Shown here in pieces: positions 15,564-26,204 of a stretch of 64,000 nt of DNA (position 1 is its first letter; the number at the start of each line of letters is the position of its first letter). Location: the NCBI RefSeq assembly GCF_025464955.1, contig NZ_JAODNM010000107.1, forward strand, positions 1-64,000, written 5' to 3'. A program made the position numbers and the translations under genes. This stretch comes from Amycolatopsis sp. (lineage in GTDB: Bacteria > Actinomycetota > Actinomycetes > Mycobacteriales > Pseudonocardiaceae). The notes beneath the pieces were generated by a model that saw only the letters and a program-made list of their open reading frames with translations, was not told where the DNA came from and did no database searches.

Positions 15564-16469
15564 ATGCGTAGGAAAGCTCTGGCCGTAGCCGGCCTGGCAC
15601 TGGTGTTGACACTCGCCGCGTGCGGTAAAGCGCCTGTGTCCGCACCGCAGCTCCAGACCGATCCCGGCGCGAACGCGTCGGCGTCGCTGTTCAAGGATTC
15701 GAGCGCGCTGGTCGCGGCCGCGAAGGCCGGTACCGAGAAGTCGAAGTCGGTCGACTTCGACGCCAAGATCGACATCGGCACCCTGTCGATGACCACCACG
15801 GGCCAGGCGAAGTTCGACGGCCAGAACACGGCCATGGCGATGACCATGGACGTGTTGGGGCAGTCGATGGAGATGCGCCTGCTGTCGGGTTCGGTGTACA
15901 TGAAGCTGCCGAGCGCGGCGATGAAGCAGATGGGCGTCACCAAGCCGTGGGCCGAGTTCTCGCTCAGTGACCTGGGCTCGCTGGGGCAGGCCATGGGCAG
16001 CGGCGACATCAACAAGCTGGCCGAGCAGAACGACCCGAGCACCACGCTCGCGCAGATCCAGAAGTCGGGCACGATCGTCAGCTCGGACAAGACCCAGCTC
16101 GACGGGCAGCCCGCGAGTCACTACGTCTTCGACCTCGACGTCGCGAAGATGCTCGACAACCTGCCTGCCGGCGTACCGGCGCAGGCCAAGACCATGTTGG
16201 CGGGAAAGAACATCCACATGCCCGCCGAGCTCTGGCTGAACAACGACCAGCTGCCGCTGCAGATCAAGATGGACATGACTTCGATGGTCCAGGCCATGGC
16301 GCCGAGCGCCGCCGCCGCCAAGTCGATCGGCTCGATGAAGATGACGATGAAGTACACGAACTGGGGTTCTTCGGTCGACATCGTCGCGCCGCCTGCCGAT
16401 CAGGTCCAGACCGGTGCCAAGCTGCCGGGTACGGCCGGTGGCGCCCCGACCACCAAGAAGCACATCTGA
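15564..16469 (+). CDS. LppX/LprG-like lipoprotein, paralogue 2
   Basis: The 301-residue lipoprotein has a clear signal peptide (MRRKALAVAGLALVLTLAACG, lipid Cys at 20). The mature domain begins with a segment on Ser/Lys-rich helix (AAKAGTEKSKSVDFDAK), followed by beta strands with TTTGQAKFDGQNTAMAMTM, VYMKLP, TKPWAEF, GQPASHYVFDLDV, HMPAELWLNND and YTNWGSSVDIVAPPADQV. The concave half-barrel pattern fits the LppX_LprAFG family, which binds lipids in mycobacteria; assignment moderate. Upstream, GATACTAAG about 35 bases before the start may supply a -10. It is followed 20 bases later by paralogue 3. Confidence 0.75.
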   Translation: MRRKALAVAGLALVLTLAACGKAPVSAPQLQTDPGANASASLFKDSSALVAAAKAGTEKSKSVDFDAKIDIGTLSMTTTGQAKFDGQNTAMAMTMDVLGQSMEMRLLSGSVYMKLPSAAMKQMGVTKPWAEFSLSDLGSLGQAMGSGDINKLAEQNDPSTTLAQIQKSGTIVSSDKTQLDGQPASHYVFDLDVAKMLDNLPAGVPAQAKTMLAGKNIHMPAELWLNNDQLPLQIKMDMTSMVQAMAPSAAAAKSIGSMKMTMKYTNWGSSVDIVAPPADQVQTGAKLPGTAGGAPTTKKHI

Positions 16470-16489
16470 GAGTTCTTGGAGGGTTTTCG

Positions 16490-17386
16490 GTGAGGAAGAC
16501 GACGTTCGCTGCCGGCGGCATCGCACTGGTGCTGGTACTCAGCGCGTGCGGCGGGGGCGGCCAGGCCTCGTCCGGCGGTACCCCGTCGCCCACGTCCGGC
16601 GCTTCAGCCGTGGCGGCGGGTACCCCTGCAGCCGGTGACCTGGCGTCGGTGCTCAAGGCCACGACGTCCGCGCTGGAGTCGAAGAAGTCGGTCAAGCTCG
16701 CGCTCGAGGCCTCCGAGGACGGCAAGCCCGTCACGGGCACCGGCCAGGCGCGGTACGGCGATCAGAACGTCACTTCGATGACGATCGAGTCCGCGGGCCA
16801 GAAGTCCGAAGTGGTGTTCGCGGACAACACGTTGTACGTGAAGCTGCCGGCCGACCAGCTGGCGTCGTTGCACACCACCAAGCCGTGGCTCAAGCTCGCC
16901 GGCAACAGTGCCGACCCGACGGCGAAGGCGCTTGCCGGCAGCCTCGGCGACGCGGCCAGCGGAAGCGACCCGGCCAAGGCGCTCGATCTGCTCGGCAAGG
17001 CCGGGACGCTCACCAGCACCGAAGAGGTCCAGCTGGGCGGGCAGGCAGTCACCCACTACGTCGTCGACGTGGATTACTCGAAGGCGGCCGATCAGCTGCC
17101 CGCGGGTATCCCCGGCCCGCTCCGGGACTCGCTCAAGACCAAGGGCGTCCACGCGCCGATGGACCTGTGGATCAACGGCGACCAGCTGCCGGTCCAGGTG
17201 ACGACCGACGTCGGCCCGCTGCTGAAGGCCGCGGGAGCGCCCTCGACGGGCTCGACCAAGTCGACGGTGAAGTACTCCGACTGGGGGACCCAGGTCACCG
17301 TGCAGGCCCCGCCCGCCGACCAGGTCGCGGACTTCGCCGAGGTCCTCAAGGCGATGTCGGGCGATTCGACCCAGCCGACCGGGTGA
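16490..17386 (+). CDS. LppX/LprG-like lipoprotein, paralogue 3
   Basis: The 298-residue lipoprotein starts MRKTTFAAGGIALVLVLSACG with the lipid Cys at 20, then a Gly/Ser/Pro-rich linker. The core repeats the paralogue motifs: LKATTSALESKKSVKLALEA, VTGTGQARYGDQN, LYVKLP, TKPWLKL, GQAVTHYVVDVDYSK, HAPMDLWINGDQLPVQ and YSDWGTQVTVQAPPADQV. Start is GTG with GGAGG upstream (TTGGAGGGTTTTCG). It is only 20 bases after paralogue 2, so they share a transcript, and a strong terminator follows at 17401. Confidence 0.75.
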   Translation: MRKTTFAAGGIALVLVLSACGGGGQASSGGTPSPTSGASAVAAGTPAAGDLASVLKATTSALESKKSVKLALEASEDGKPVTGTGQARYGDQNVTSMTIESAGQKSEVVFADNTLYVKLPADQLASLHTTKPWLKLAGNSADPTAKALAGSLGDAASGSDPAKALDLLGKAGTLTSTEEVQLGGQAVTHYVVDVDYSKAADQLPAGIPGPLRDSLKTKGVHAPMDLWINGDQLPVQVTTDVGPLLKAAGAPSTGSTKSTVKYSDWGTQVTVQAPPADQVADFAEVLKAMSGDSTQPTG

Positions 17387-17400
17387 TCACCACCGCGTAA

Positions 17401-17438
17401 TGGCGCCCCCGGACCAGGTCCGGGGGCGCCATTCTGTT
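17401..17438 (+). terminator. Terminator after lipoprotein paralogue 3
   Basis: TGGCGCCCCCGGAC (17401-17414), loop CAG, GTCCGGGGGCGCCA (17418-17431), then TTCTGTTGT. A perfect 14-bp stem that separates paralogues 1-3 from paralogue 4. Confidence 0.85.
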
Positions 17439-17490
17439 GTGCCGGATCGTGTTGTGGCAGATTGTGGCTTGCCAGGAGGGACGGTTCCGG

Positions 17491-18303
17491 ATGCGGGCGA
17501 GGACAGGGCTCGCGGCGAGTCTGCTGGTGGGGTCGTTCGTGGTGACGGGGTGCGGCGGCGATCCCGTGGCGCAGGCACCCGCTTTCGGCAACGCGCAGCA
17601 GCTCGTCCAAGCGGTTTCTGCGGCGACGGCCCGCAGCGGCTCGGCGCGGTTCACCACCGACATGTTCGTCGGCGGGGTGCAGACCAAGGGCCAGGGCCAG
17701 GCGCGGGCCACTGGCACCACCGCGCTGACGATGACGATGGACTTCTTCGGCGATGCGATGGAGATGCGACTCGTCGGCCAGGACCTGTTCGCGAAGGTGC
17801 CGGACGCGGCCCGTGCCGACGTCGGCACGGACAAGCCCTGGGTCAAGATCAAGCCCGACGGTACGGACCCGTTCTCGCAGGTGCTCGGCGGCAGCCTCAC
17901 CCAAGTCGCCGCGCAGAACGACCCGGCCCGCGCGATCGACCAGATCCGGCGCGCCGGAACGCTGGTCAAGAGCGAGCACACCCAGCTGGCCGGGCGGTCC
18001 GCCACCCATTACTGGATCGACGTCGAGCTGGCGAAACTGGACGGCGAACTCCCGGCCGGTGTCGACGCGGGCGTGGTGAAACAGTTGCAGGGCAAGGTGT
18101 CCAAGCTCGATCTGGAGCTGTGGCTCGACGACGGCGCGTTGCCGGACCAGGTGCTGATCGACCTTTCGCCGATGCTCGCCGCGGCAGGCGCTCCCGCCGG
18201 CTCCGGCGCGAAGATCACCACGGACTACAGCGCCTGGGGCGCCCCCGTCGACGTCGAAGCGCCCCCACTTGACCAAGTCGGCTCCATCACCACCCCCCAC
18301 TAA
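17491..18303 (+). CDS. LppX/LprG-like lipoprotein, paralogue 4
   Basis: The 270-residue lipoprotein begins MRARTGLAASLLVGSFVVTGCGG (lipid Cys at 21). It keeps the shared motifs: VSAATARSGSARFTTDM, TKGQGQARATGTTALTMTM, LFAKVP, DKPWVKI, GRSATHYWIDVELAK, LDLELWLDDGALPDQ and YSAWGAPVDVEAPPLDQV. ATG 17491 has AGGAGGG about ten bases ahead; a longer frame from 17437 would spoil the signal peptide. It has its own transcription unit after the terminator at 17401. Its stop codon TAA is the first base of mosaic repeat copy B. Confidence 0.75.
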   Translation: MRARTGLAASLLVGSFVVTGCGGDPVAQAPAFGNAQQLVQAVSAATARSGSARFTTDMFVGGVQTKGQGQARATGTTALTMTMDFFGDAMEMRLVGQDLFAKVPDAARADVGTDKPWVKIKPDGTDPFSQVLGGSLTQVAAQNDPARAIDQIRRAGTLVKSEHTQLAGRSATHYWIDVELAKLDGELPAGVDAGVVKQLQGKVSKLDLELWLDDGALPDQVLIDLSPMLAAAGAPAGSGAKITTDYSAWGAPVDVEAPPLDQVGSITTPH

Positions 18304-18617
18304 CCCGGGCACTTTTGTGGGTCTTCGGTCGTCTGTGTGGGTGCTGGTTGCTGTGGACTGGCTGCGTTTTACCGCAGCAAGGGCCGGGTCGTGTCGGTGT
18401 ATGGCGAATGCCGGCGTCCGGAGCTGGGTGTGGGACTCGCCGGTCTGACTGTGGAACTCGCCCTCGCTGAACGTGGGACTCGCACAGCCCATCGGCGAGT
18501 CCCACACTCCGGCCCGGCGAGTCCCACACCGGGTTTCGCCACGGCCGCAACTCGACGGCGACTTGCGGTCCTTGCGGACGCTAACTACCGCGACTCGACG
18601 GCGAGTTGCGGGGTGGG
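18304..18617. repeat. Mosaic 3'-intergenic repeat, copy B
   Basis: The element starts at the stop of paralogue 4 (TAACCCGGGCACTTTTGTGG) and matches copy A (minus strand, 2508 down to about 2310) almost base for base over some 200 bases, with one insertion of about 14 bases near 18400. Its right end holds two CGCAACTCG-type palindromes (18546-18567; 18591-18610), reaching eight bases from the convergent DUF6912 stop. It has no coding frame of note. Confidence 0.8.
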
Positions 18618-19124
18618 TTAGAGGAGTTCCAGGAGGAAGGGGAGTTCTTGGGCGGCGTACCAGGCGAGTTCGTGGTCCTCGGCCTCGCCGAGGGTGAACT
18701 CCGCGTCGGAGTCGCCGAGGTCGGCGGCGTCGATCACCTTCGCGGCGGCCAGGACGGCGTCTTCCGCTTCGGCGGTGTCGACGTGGATGGCGTCGACGTC
18801 CTCCATCGACACCGGTCCGTCGAGCCGCACGACGGCGGCGTCCAGATCCGGCCGCACGGTGGCGTTCGCGATCTCCGCGACCACGACCACCCGGCGCGGC
18901 GGGTCGGCCTCGGCTTCGTCGGCACTCTCGGCGGCGATCAGCCGCAGTGACGCGGTGGCCGCCTCGATCAGCACGGCGTACTCGAGCTCCTCTTCGGAGC
19001 CACTCGCGTACGACTCACGCAGCGCCGGCGTCAGCGCGAACCCCGTCCCGCTGACCGGTCGGAACTTCCCTTCCGCCAACAGGTTCCGCAGCATTCCGAT
19101 CGTCGCCGGCAGATAGACCCTCAC
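18618..19124 (-). CDS. DUF6912-like conserved actinobacterial protein
   Basis: The 168-residue protein begins MRVYLPATIGMLRNLLAEG and contains VVVVAEIANATVRPDLD, two stretches rich in Asp/Glu/Ala and a C-terminal ELAWYAAQELPFLLELL. No enzymatic motif or membrane segment is visible; the sequence is strongly acidic and probably cytoplasmic. The DUF6912 label is from memory of similar proteins next to WS/DGAT genes. Its GTG start overlaps the WS/DGAT stop (GTGA, 19124-19121), so the two genes are translationally coupled. Confidence 0.65.
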   Translation of the reverse strand: MRVYLPATIGMLRNLLAEGKFRPVSGTGFALTPALRESYASGSEEELEYAVLIEAATASLRLIAAESADEAEADPPRRVVVVAEIANATVRPDLDAAVVRLDGPVSMEDVDAIHVDTAEAEDAVLAAAKVIDAADLGDSDAEFTLGEAEDHELAWYAAQELPFLLELL

Positions 19125-20527
19125 CAGTGCGCACCCTTCAGTTCTTCCAGAGATTCCTCGATCATCCCGGCCAGCACGTCCACATCGGACACTGCTTTCC
19201 GATCACCGTTCAGTCCGAAGTAGACACCACCGTGGTACGAGGTCACCCCGATCGCCAGTGCCTGGTTGCGCACGAGCGGCATCACCGGGAACATCTCCAC
19301 CATCTTCGCCTGCCCCGCGTACAACGGCACCTGCGGGCCGGGGGAATTGGTGATCATCAGGTTGAAGATCCGGCCGGAGAACGAGCCCGCCGCACGGGCA
19401 CCGAGCGAATGCAGCGTAGCCGGGGCGAACCCGCCAACCGTCAGCAGCGCCCTGGCCGCCACCGAACGCCCGGAATCCAGGTGCGCGGCCATCGCGTGCC
19501 CGATGTGCTGCAGCCGCAGCACCGGATTGCCCTCGCCGACCGGCAGGTCGACCAGATAGGCATCGACCTGGTTGCCGATCAGGGCAGGAGTCGAGTACTC
19601 GGCCGTCTCGGCGTCGCGCACCGCCATCGGCACCAGCGCTCGGACCGTCGTCGTCGCCGACAGTGCCTCGCCCCGCCCGAGCAGCCACTCACGCAGCGCG
19701 CCGGTGATCGCCGCCAGCACGACATCGTTCACCGTGCCGCCGTGCTCGGCGCGGACCTTCCGGTAGTCCTCGAGCCGGGTCCGCACCACCGCGAACATCC
19801 GCCCGCCGGACACCTTGACGTTGAGCGGGCCCGAAGGCGCCGGCCGCACCACCGTGCGCAGCGTAGACGCGACCCCGCCGAGGGTCTCGGCCATCTTCCC
19901 CGCGACGGCGGCGGCGTCATTGGCCGCCGAACGCACGTTCTCGACCAGCTCACCCGGGCGCGCGACGGCTTCGCTGACAGCGTCCAGCATCAGCTGTGTC
20001 CGGCTGGGACGGCGACGCGGTGTCCACGTGTCCTCGAACGGCTCCGGCTCGGCGGGCGCCGTGTCGAGGATCAGCTGACCGAGCTCGATCGTGCCGACAC
20101 CGTCCACCACGGACTGGTGGGTCTTGGTCACCAGGGCGACCCTGTCCCCGGCGAGGCCCTCGACGAAGTACGCCTCCCACAACGGGCGTTCCGGGTCGAG
20201 GCGGCGCGACATCAGCCGCGCGACCAGGTCGAACAGCTGCGCGTCCGTGCCCGGTTCCGGTAGCGCCGACCGGCGCACGTGGTAGTTGAGGTCGAAATCG
20301 ACGTCGTCCACCCAGACCGGGCGCGCGAGGTGCCCCGGCACCTCCGCCACCCGCTGCCGGTAGCGCGGCAGGTACCCGAGCCGCTGGCCGATCAGCGCGA
20401 CCACCTGGTCGTAGGTGAAACCGGCGCGGGGACGCTCGAAGATCGCCACCCCGCCGACGTGCATCGGAGTCAACGGGTCTTCCACGTACAGGAACGACGC
20501 GTCCAGCGCGGAAAGGCGGTCGGGCAT
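19121..20527 (-). CDS. WS/DGAT-family acyltransferase with altered catalytic motif
   Basis: The 468-residue protein is a wax ester synthase/diacylglycerol acyltransferase homologue (Tgs3 position in M. tuberculosis). It begins MPDRLSALDASFLYVEDPLTPMHVG and ends with the ITNSPGPQVPLY and SYHGGVYFGLNGDR segments typical of the family. These enzymes join acyl-CoA to diacylglycerol or alcohols. The usual active site HHxxxDG reads HQSVVDG here: the second His, normally the general base, is Gln. It may be inactive or have a different role. ATG 20527 begins the conserved N-terminus; AGGA precedes it. Coupled to the DUF6912 gene. Confidence 0.88.
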   Translation of the reverse strand: MPDRLSALDASFLYVEDPLTPMHVGGVAIFERPRAGFTYDQVVALIGQRLGYLPRYRQRVAEVPGHLARPVWVDDVDFDLNYHVRRSALPEPGTDAQLFDLVARLMSRRLDPERPLWEAYFVEGLAGDRVALVTKTHQSVVDGVGTIELGQLILDTAPAEPEPFEDTWTPRRRPSRTQLMLDAVSEAVARPGELVENVRSAANDAAAVAGKMAETLGGVASTLRTVVRPAPSGPLNVKVSGGRMFAVVRTRLEDYRKVRAEHGGTVNDVVLAAITGALREWLLGRGEALSATTTVRALVPMAVRDAETAEYSTPALIGNQVDAYLVDLPVGEGNPVLRLQHIGHAMAAHLDSGRSVAARALLTVGGFAPATLHSLGARAAGSFSGRIFNLMITNSPGPQVPLYAGQAKMVEMFPVMPLVRNQALAIGVTSYHGGVYFGLNGDRKAVSDVDVLAGMIEESLEELKGAHW

Positions 20528-20561
20528 GACGTGATCCTGACACAGGTGGCATGCTGCGTTC

Positions 20562-21329
20562 GTGGGTGATGAGTCGTCGATTTCTCCGAAAGACCGGTTC
20601 CTGACGGTGTACGGCCGCAAGCCGGTACTGGAAGCGCTGGACGACCAGTCGCTCGTGGTCGACAAGGTGATCCTCTCCGAGGACTCCCGCGGCCCCGGCG
20701 CGTCGGAAATCCTCCAGGCCGCCAAGGCCGCCGGCGTCACCGTGCAGCGCGCGAGCTCGCACCGGGTGAAGGTGCTGGCGGGCAACGGCAAACAGGACCA
20801 GGGCGTGCTCGCCGACGTCGTCGCTCCCCGCATGCTGCCGCTGAGTTCTGCGCTGTCGGCCACCCCGCCGCCGTCGCCGGTACTGGTGCTGGACGGCATC
20901 ACGACCCCGGCCAACGTCGGCATGATCCTGCGGACGGCGACAGCGGCGGGTTTCGCCGGGATCGTCGTACCGAGGCGCGGAGTCGCCGCGCTGGACCCGA
21001 TGGTCGTCAAGGCGTCCGCCGGAGTGGCGTTCCGGGCGCCGGTGCTGCGCTGCGGGAGCGCGCGTGAAGCCGTCGAGTCGCTGACTGAGGCCGGGTACGG
21101 GATCTACGCGCTTGGAGCCTCCGGGGCGACTTCGCTGTTCGACGCGGAGTTGCCACAGCGTGCCGCCTTCGTACTGGGCGGTGAGACCGGCGGCGTGAGC
21201 CAGGAGGTCGGTGAGCTCGTCACCGAGTGGCTGTCGATCCCGATGCCGGGCGACGTCGAGTCGCTGAACGTGTCCGCCGCGGCCGCCGTGCTGTCGTTCG
21301 AGCTGGTCAGGCGGGGAACAACGCGCTGA
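20562..21329 (+). CDS. SpoU/TrmH-family RNA 2'-O-methyltransferase
   Basis: The 255-residue protein has the N-terminal substrate-binding domain (VYGRKPVLEAL) and the trefoil-knot SPOUT domain with its three motifs: motif 1 ANVGMILRTATAAGF, motif 2 FVLGGETGGVS and motif 3 LSIPMPGDVESLNVSAAAAVLSFEL. It uses S-adenosylmethionine to methylate a ribose in rRNA or tRNA; the target base cannot be read. GTG start, 34 bases from the divergent WS/DGAT gene. Its 3' end overlaps the convergent HAD gene by 23 bases. Confidence 0.9.
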   Translation: MGDESSISPKDRFLTVYGRKPVLEALDDQSLVVDKVILSEDSRGPGASEILQAAKAAGVTVQRASSHRVKVLAGNGKQDQGVLADVVAPRMLPLSSALSATPPPSPVLVLDGITTPANVGMILRTATAAGFAGIVVPRRGVAALDPMVVKASAGVAFRAPVLRCGSAREAVESLTEAGYGIYALGASGATSLFDAELPQRAAFVLGGETGGVSQEVGELVTEWLSIPMPGDVESLNVSAAAAVLSFELVRRGTTR

Positions 21330-21690
21330 GTTCGGCGAGCGTCGCGCCGACCGAGGTGTGGTGCACCCCGACCATGCCGGTGGCGACAGCGCCGCGGACG
21401 TTGCGCGGCGCGTCGTCCACGAACACGCAGGCGTCGACCGGCACTTCGAGCAGCTCCGCGGTCAGGCGGTAGACCTCTTCGTCCGGCTTGCCGACCCCGA
21501 CCTCACCGGAGAAGACCAGGGCGTCGAAGTACCGCTTCAGCTCGCGCTTGCTCTCCGGCGACGCGCCCTCGGCGTTCGACAGCAGCGCGGTGCGGATGCC
21601 GCGACCCCGCAGCTCGTCGAGGGCGTCGTACAGCTTGTCCGCGTCGGCGTCGGTCAGCACTCCGACGTAGTCCAGCACCAGCCCTCTCAC
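21307..21690 (-). CDS. Small HAD-superfamily hydrolase
   Basis: The 127-residue cap-less HAD protein has motif I DYVGVLTD (the second Asp of the DxD pattern is replaced, as in several HAD-IA proteins), motif II LLSNAEG, the motif III Lys in VGKPDEEVY and motif IV FVDDAPRNV. It could dephosphorylate or dehalogenate a small molecule, but the missing second Asp argues against a standard phosphatase. GTG 21690 begins the fold directly; upstream in-frame sequence looks non-coding. It overlaps trmH tail-to-tail. Confidence 0.8.
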   Translation of the reverse strand: MRGLVLDYVGVLTDADADKLYDALDELRGRGIRTALLSNAEGASPESKRELKRYFDALVFSGEVGVGKPDEEVYRLTAELLEVPVDACVFVDDAPRNVRGAVATGMVGVHHTSVGATLAELSALFPA

Positions 21691-21861
21691 CGCGCCAACC
21701 CTAGCGCCGGCAGACGTCGCATAGCGCATCGCCGAAGCGCGCGTAGCGAAATAGCCCGGTTTCACCGGTTTCGGCGATTACTGTCCGAATTTGGCTGATT
21801 ACCCGCTCTATCCCTATGTGGGCCGAGGTCATCCGGACCGCGGCGCGAAACCATTGGGGAG

Positions 21862-22407
21862 ATGGGGATGCGAAACCACTCATGCCGTACCTGTTTGCGA
21901 CCGCTGACACCGTACGAACCGGCGAGACACCTCGCCAGACCTGGATCGCCTATGATATCCGCAGGTCAGGACGTAGTAACCGGCCAACTGACGCTCAACC
22001 TGACCTTGCCCGCCCTCATCACCGGCGGACAGCCGAAGCCACCGGCCGACACCGCGGTGCCCGACCAGCGCTTCCTCGGGAAGGTGATCACGTCGGTCCT
22101 GGAAGCCACCGAGGGACGACGACCCGCGGCACAGGTGCGCCCGCTGCTCGCGCCGAGCCTGTACACGCGGCTGTTCGCCACCACCCGCAGCAGCAGCGGC
22201 GCGCGGTACACACTCCGCTCTGTCCACGCCCGCCAGCCGACTGACAACGCATTGGAGACCTGCGCGACCGTGCACTCGGGACGTCAGGCCTTCGCTGTCG
22301 CCGCGCGCTTCGAGAAGACACGGGCAGGCTGGCGGTGTACCCGCTTCGAACTGCTCAAGCCGCCACCGCTTCGCGCCTCCACCGGCCGCCTCGCCCGGTC
22401 CGCTTGA
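21862..22407 (+). CDS. Rv3235-family (DUF6459-like) protein
   Basis: The 181-residue protein contains a basic, probably disordered N-terminus, then FLGKVITSVLEATEGRRPAAQVRPLLAPSLYTRL and a C-terminal beta-rich part (ETCATVHSGRQAFAVAARFEKTRAGWRCTRFEL). The LEALxGRRPxxQLRP pattern is characteristic of the actinobacterial Rv3235 family next to secA1; its function is unknown. Start 21862 or the ATG two codons later are both possible (GGGGAG upstream). It is convergent with secA across a long palindrome. Confidence 0.72.
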   Translation: MGMRNHSCRTCLRPLTPYEPARHLARPGSPMISAGQDVVTGQLTLNLTLPALITGGQPKPPADTAVPDQRFLGKVITSVLEATEGRRPAAQVRPLLAPSLYTRLFATTRSSSGARYTLRSVHARQPTDNALETCATVHSGRQAFAVAARFEKTRAGWRCTRFELLKPPPLRASTGRLARSA

Positions 22408-22417
22408 CCCAGAAAAC

Positions 22418-22470
22418 CCCTCAGGGCCTCCCCAGTGGCGTTGAACGCCACTGGGGAGGCCCTGAGGGGG
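22418..22470. terminator. Long perfect palindrome between Rv3235-like gene and secA
   Basis: Arms of 26 bases (22418-22443 and 22445-22470) are perfect inverted copies with one base between them. The outer part reads CCCCTCAGGGCCTCCCC and the centre GGCGTTGAACGCC. It occupies nearly the whole convergent space and should terminate both genes. The GCGTTGAACGC centre recurs in degenerate form at about 31813. Confidence 0.85.
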
Positions 22471-22486
22471 TGTAAAGGGGAGCCCT

Positions 22487-25327
<2,841 letters not shown>

Positions 25328-25463
25328 CCGGTCGACCTCATTAGCTATTTGTGATCACACCCGGGCCGACCCCGGGCAGTATCTCGCTCGCGAACGGGTT
25401 TGCCGGTCGCGTGCTACCCCCATCGTAGGGAACGTTCGCCCTTCTGTGCATGCCCGTGCACGC

Positions 25464-25497
25464 GAACGGCCCGCACGCGGCTGCGTGCGGGCCGTTC
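25464..25497 (-). terminator. Hairpin between hpf and secA
   Basis: GAACGGCCCGCACGC (25464-25478), loop GGCT, GCGTGCGGGCCGTTC (25483-25497): 15 perfect pairs, 21 bases after the hpf stop. It should end most hpf transcripts before secA. Confidence 0.8.
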
Positions 25498-25517
25498 CCA
25501 AGCGGTGCGGGTCGGCC

Positions 25518-26204
25518 TCAGCCGAGCCGGATCACGCCGTAGTCGAAGCCTCTCCTCCGGTAGACGACGCTGGGTGTGCCCGCATCGGAGTCGTTGAACA
25601 GGAAAAAGTCATGCCCGACCAGTTCCATCTCGTAGAGGGCCTGGTCGACCGTGATCGGATCCGCGGAATGTTGTTTCTCGCGGACGACTCGACCCGGTTC
25701 GTAATCGGTCGCTTCGTCTTCCCAGCGCTGCCGGGGGATGGATGACTCGGCCGGGCCCATGGCTCCGGCCATCGGGGCTTCGGTCGGTGCTTCGAGCACC
25801 GCCGTACCCGCCATGGCGTGCGTGCCGCCGTCCGCCGGGACCGAAAGGTCACCGGATACCGACGTCGCCGTGGCAACGGACTCCGGGCTGCGGCGCCCGT
25901 AGTGGACCCGCCTGCGGTCGTGTTGCTTGCGCAGCCGGTTCTCGATCTTGGTCACCGCGGCGTCGAATGCGGCGTAGAAATCGCCTGCACACGCCTCGGC
26001 GCGAACGGCCGGGCCTTTGCCCTTGCCGGTGATCTCGACGCGCTGACAGCTCTTGGACTGCCGGCGATTGGGTTCGTGGAAGAGCTCCACGTCGTATCGG
26101 ATGACTTTCCTGTCGTAACGCTCCAGCCGGGCCAGTTTCTCGCTGACCAATGCCCGATAGTGCTCGGGCACCTCCACGTTGCGGCCCTTAACGACGATGT
26201 CCAT
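25518..26204 (-). CDS. hpf: Long-form ribosome hibernation promoting factor
   Basis: The 228-residue protein has the N-terminal S30AE/RaiA domain (MDIVVKGRNVEVPEHYRAL ... KIENRLRKQHDRRRVHYG, about 1-110), a flexible linker of about 60 residues and the C-terminal dimerisation domain (DPITVDQALYEMELVGHDFFLFNDSD ... GFDYGVIRLG). Long HPF binds the 30S subunit and dimerises ribosomes in stationary or hypoxic cells. ATG 26204 has GGGAGGT seven bases upstream. A 533-base leader region holding a possible eight-codon upstream frame precedes it, suggesting regulated expression. Confidence 0.93.
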   Translation of the reverse strand: MDIVVKGRNVEVPEHYRALVSEKLARLERYDRKVIRYDVELFHEPNRRQSKSCQRVEITGKGKGPAVRAEACAGDFYAAFDAAVTKIENRLRKQHDRRRVHYGRRSPESVATATSVSGDLSVPADGGTHAMAGTAVLEAPTEAPMAGAMGPAESSIPRQRWEDEATDYEPGRVVREKQHSADPITVDQALYEMELVGHDFFLFNDSDAGTPSVVYRRRGFDYGVIRLG

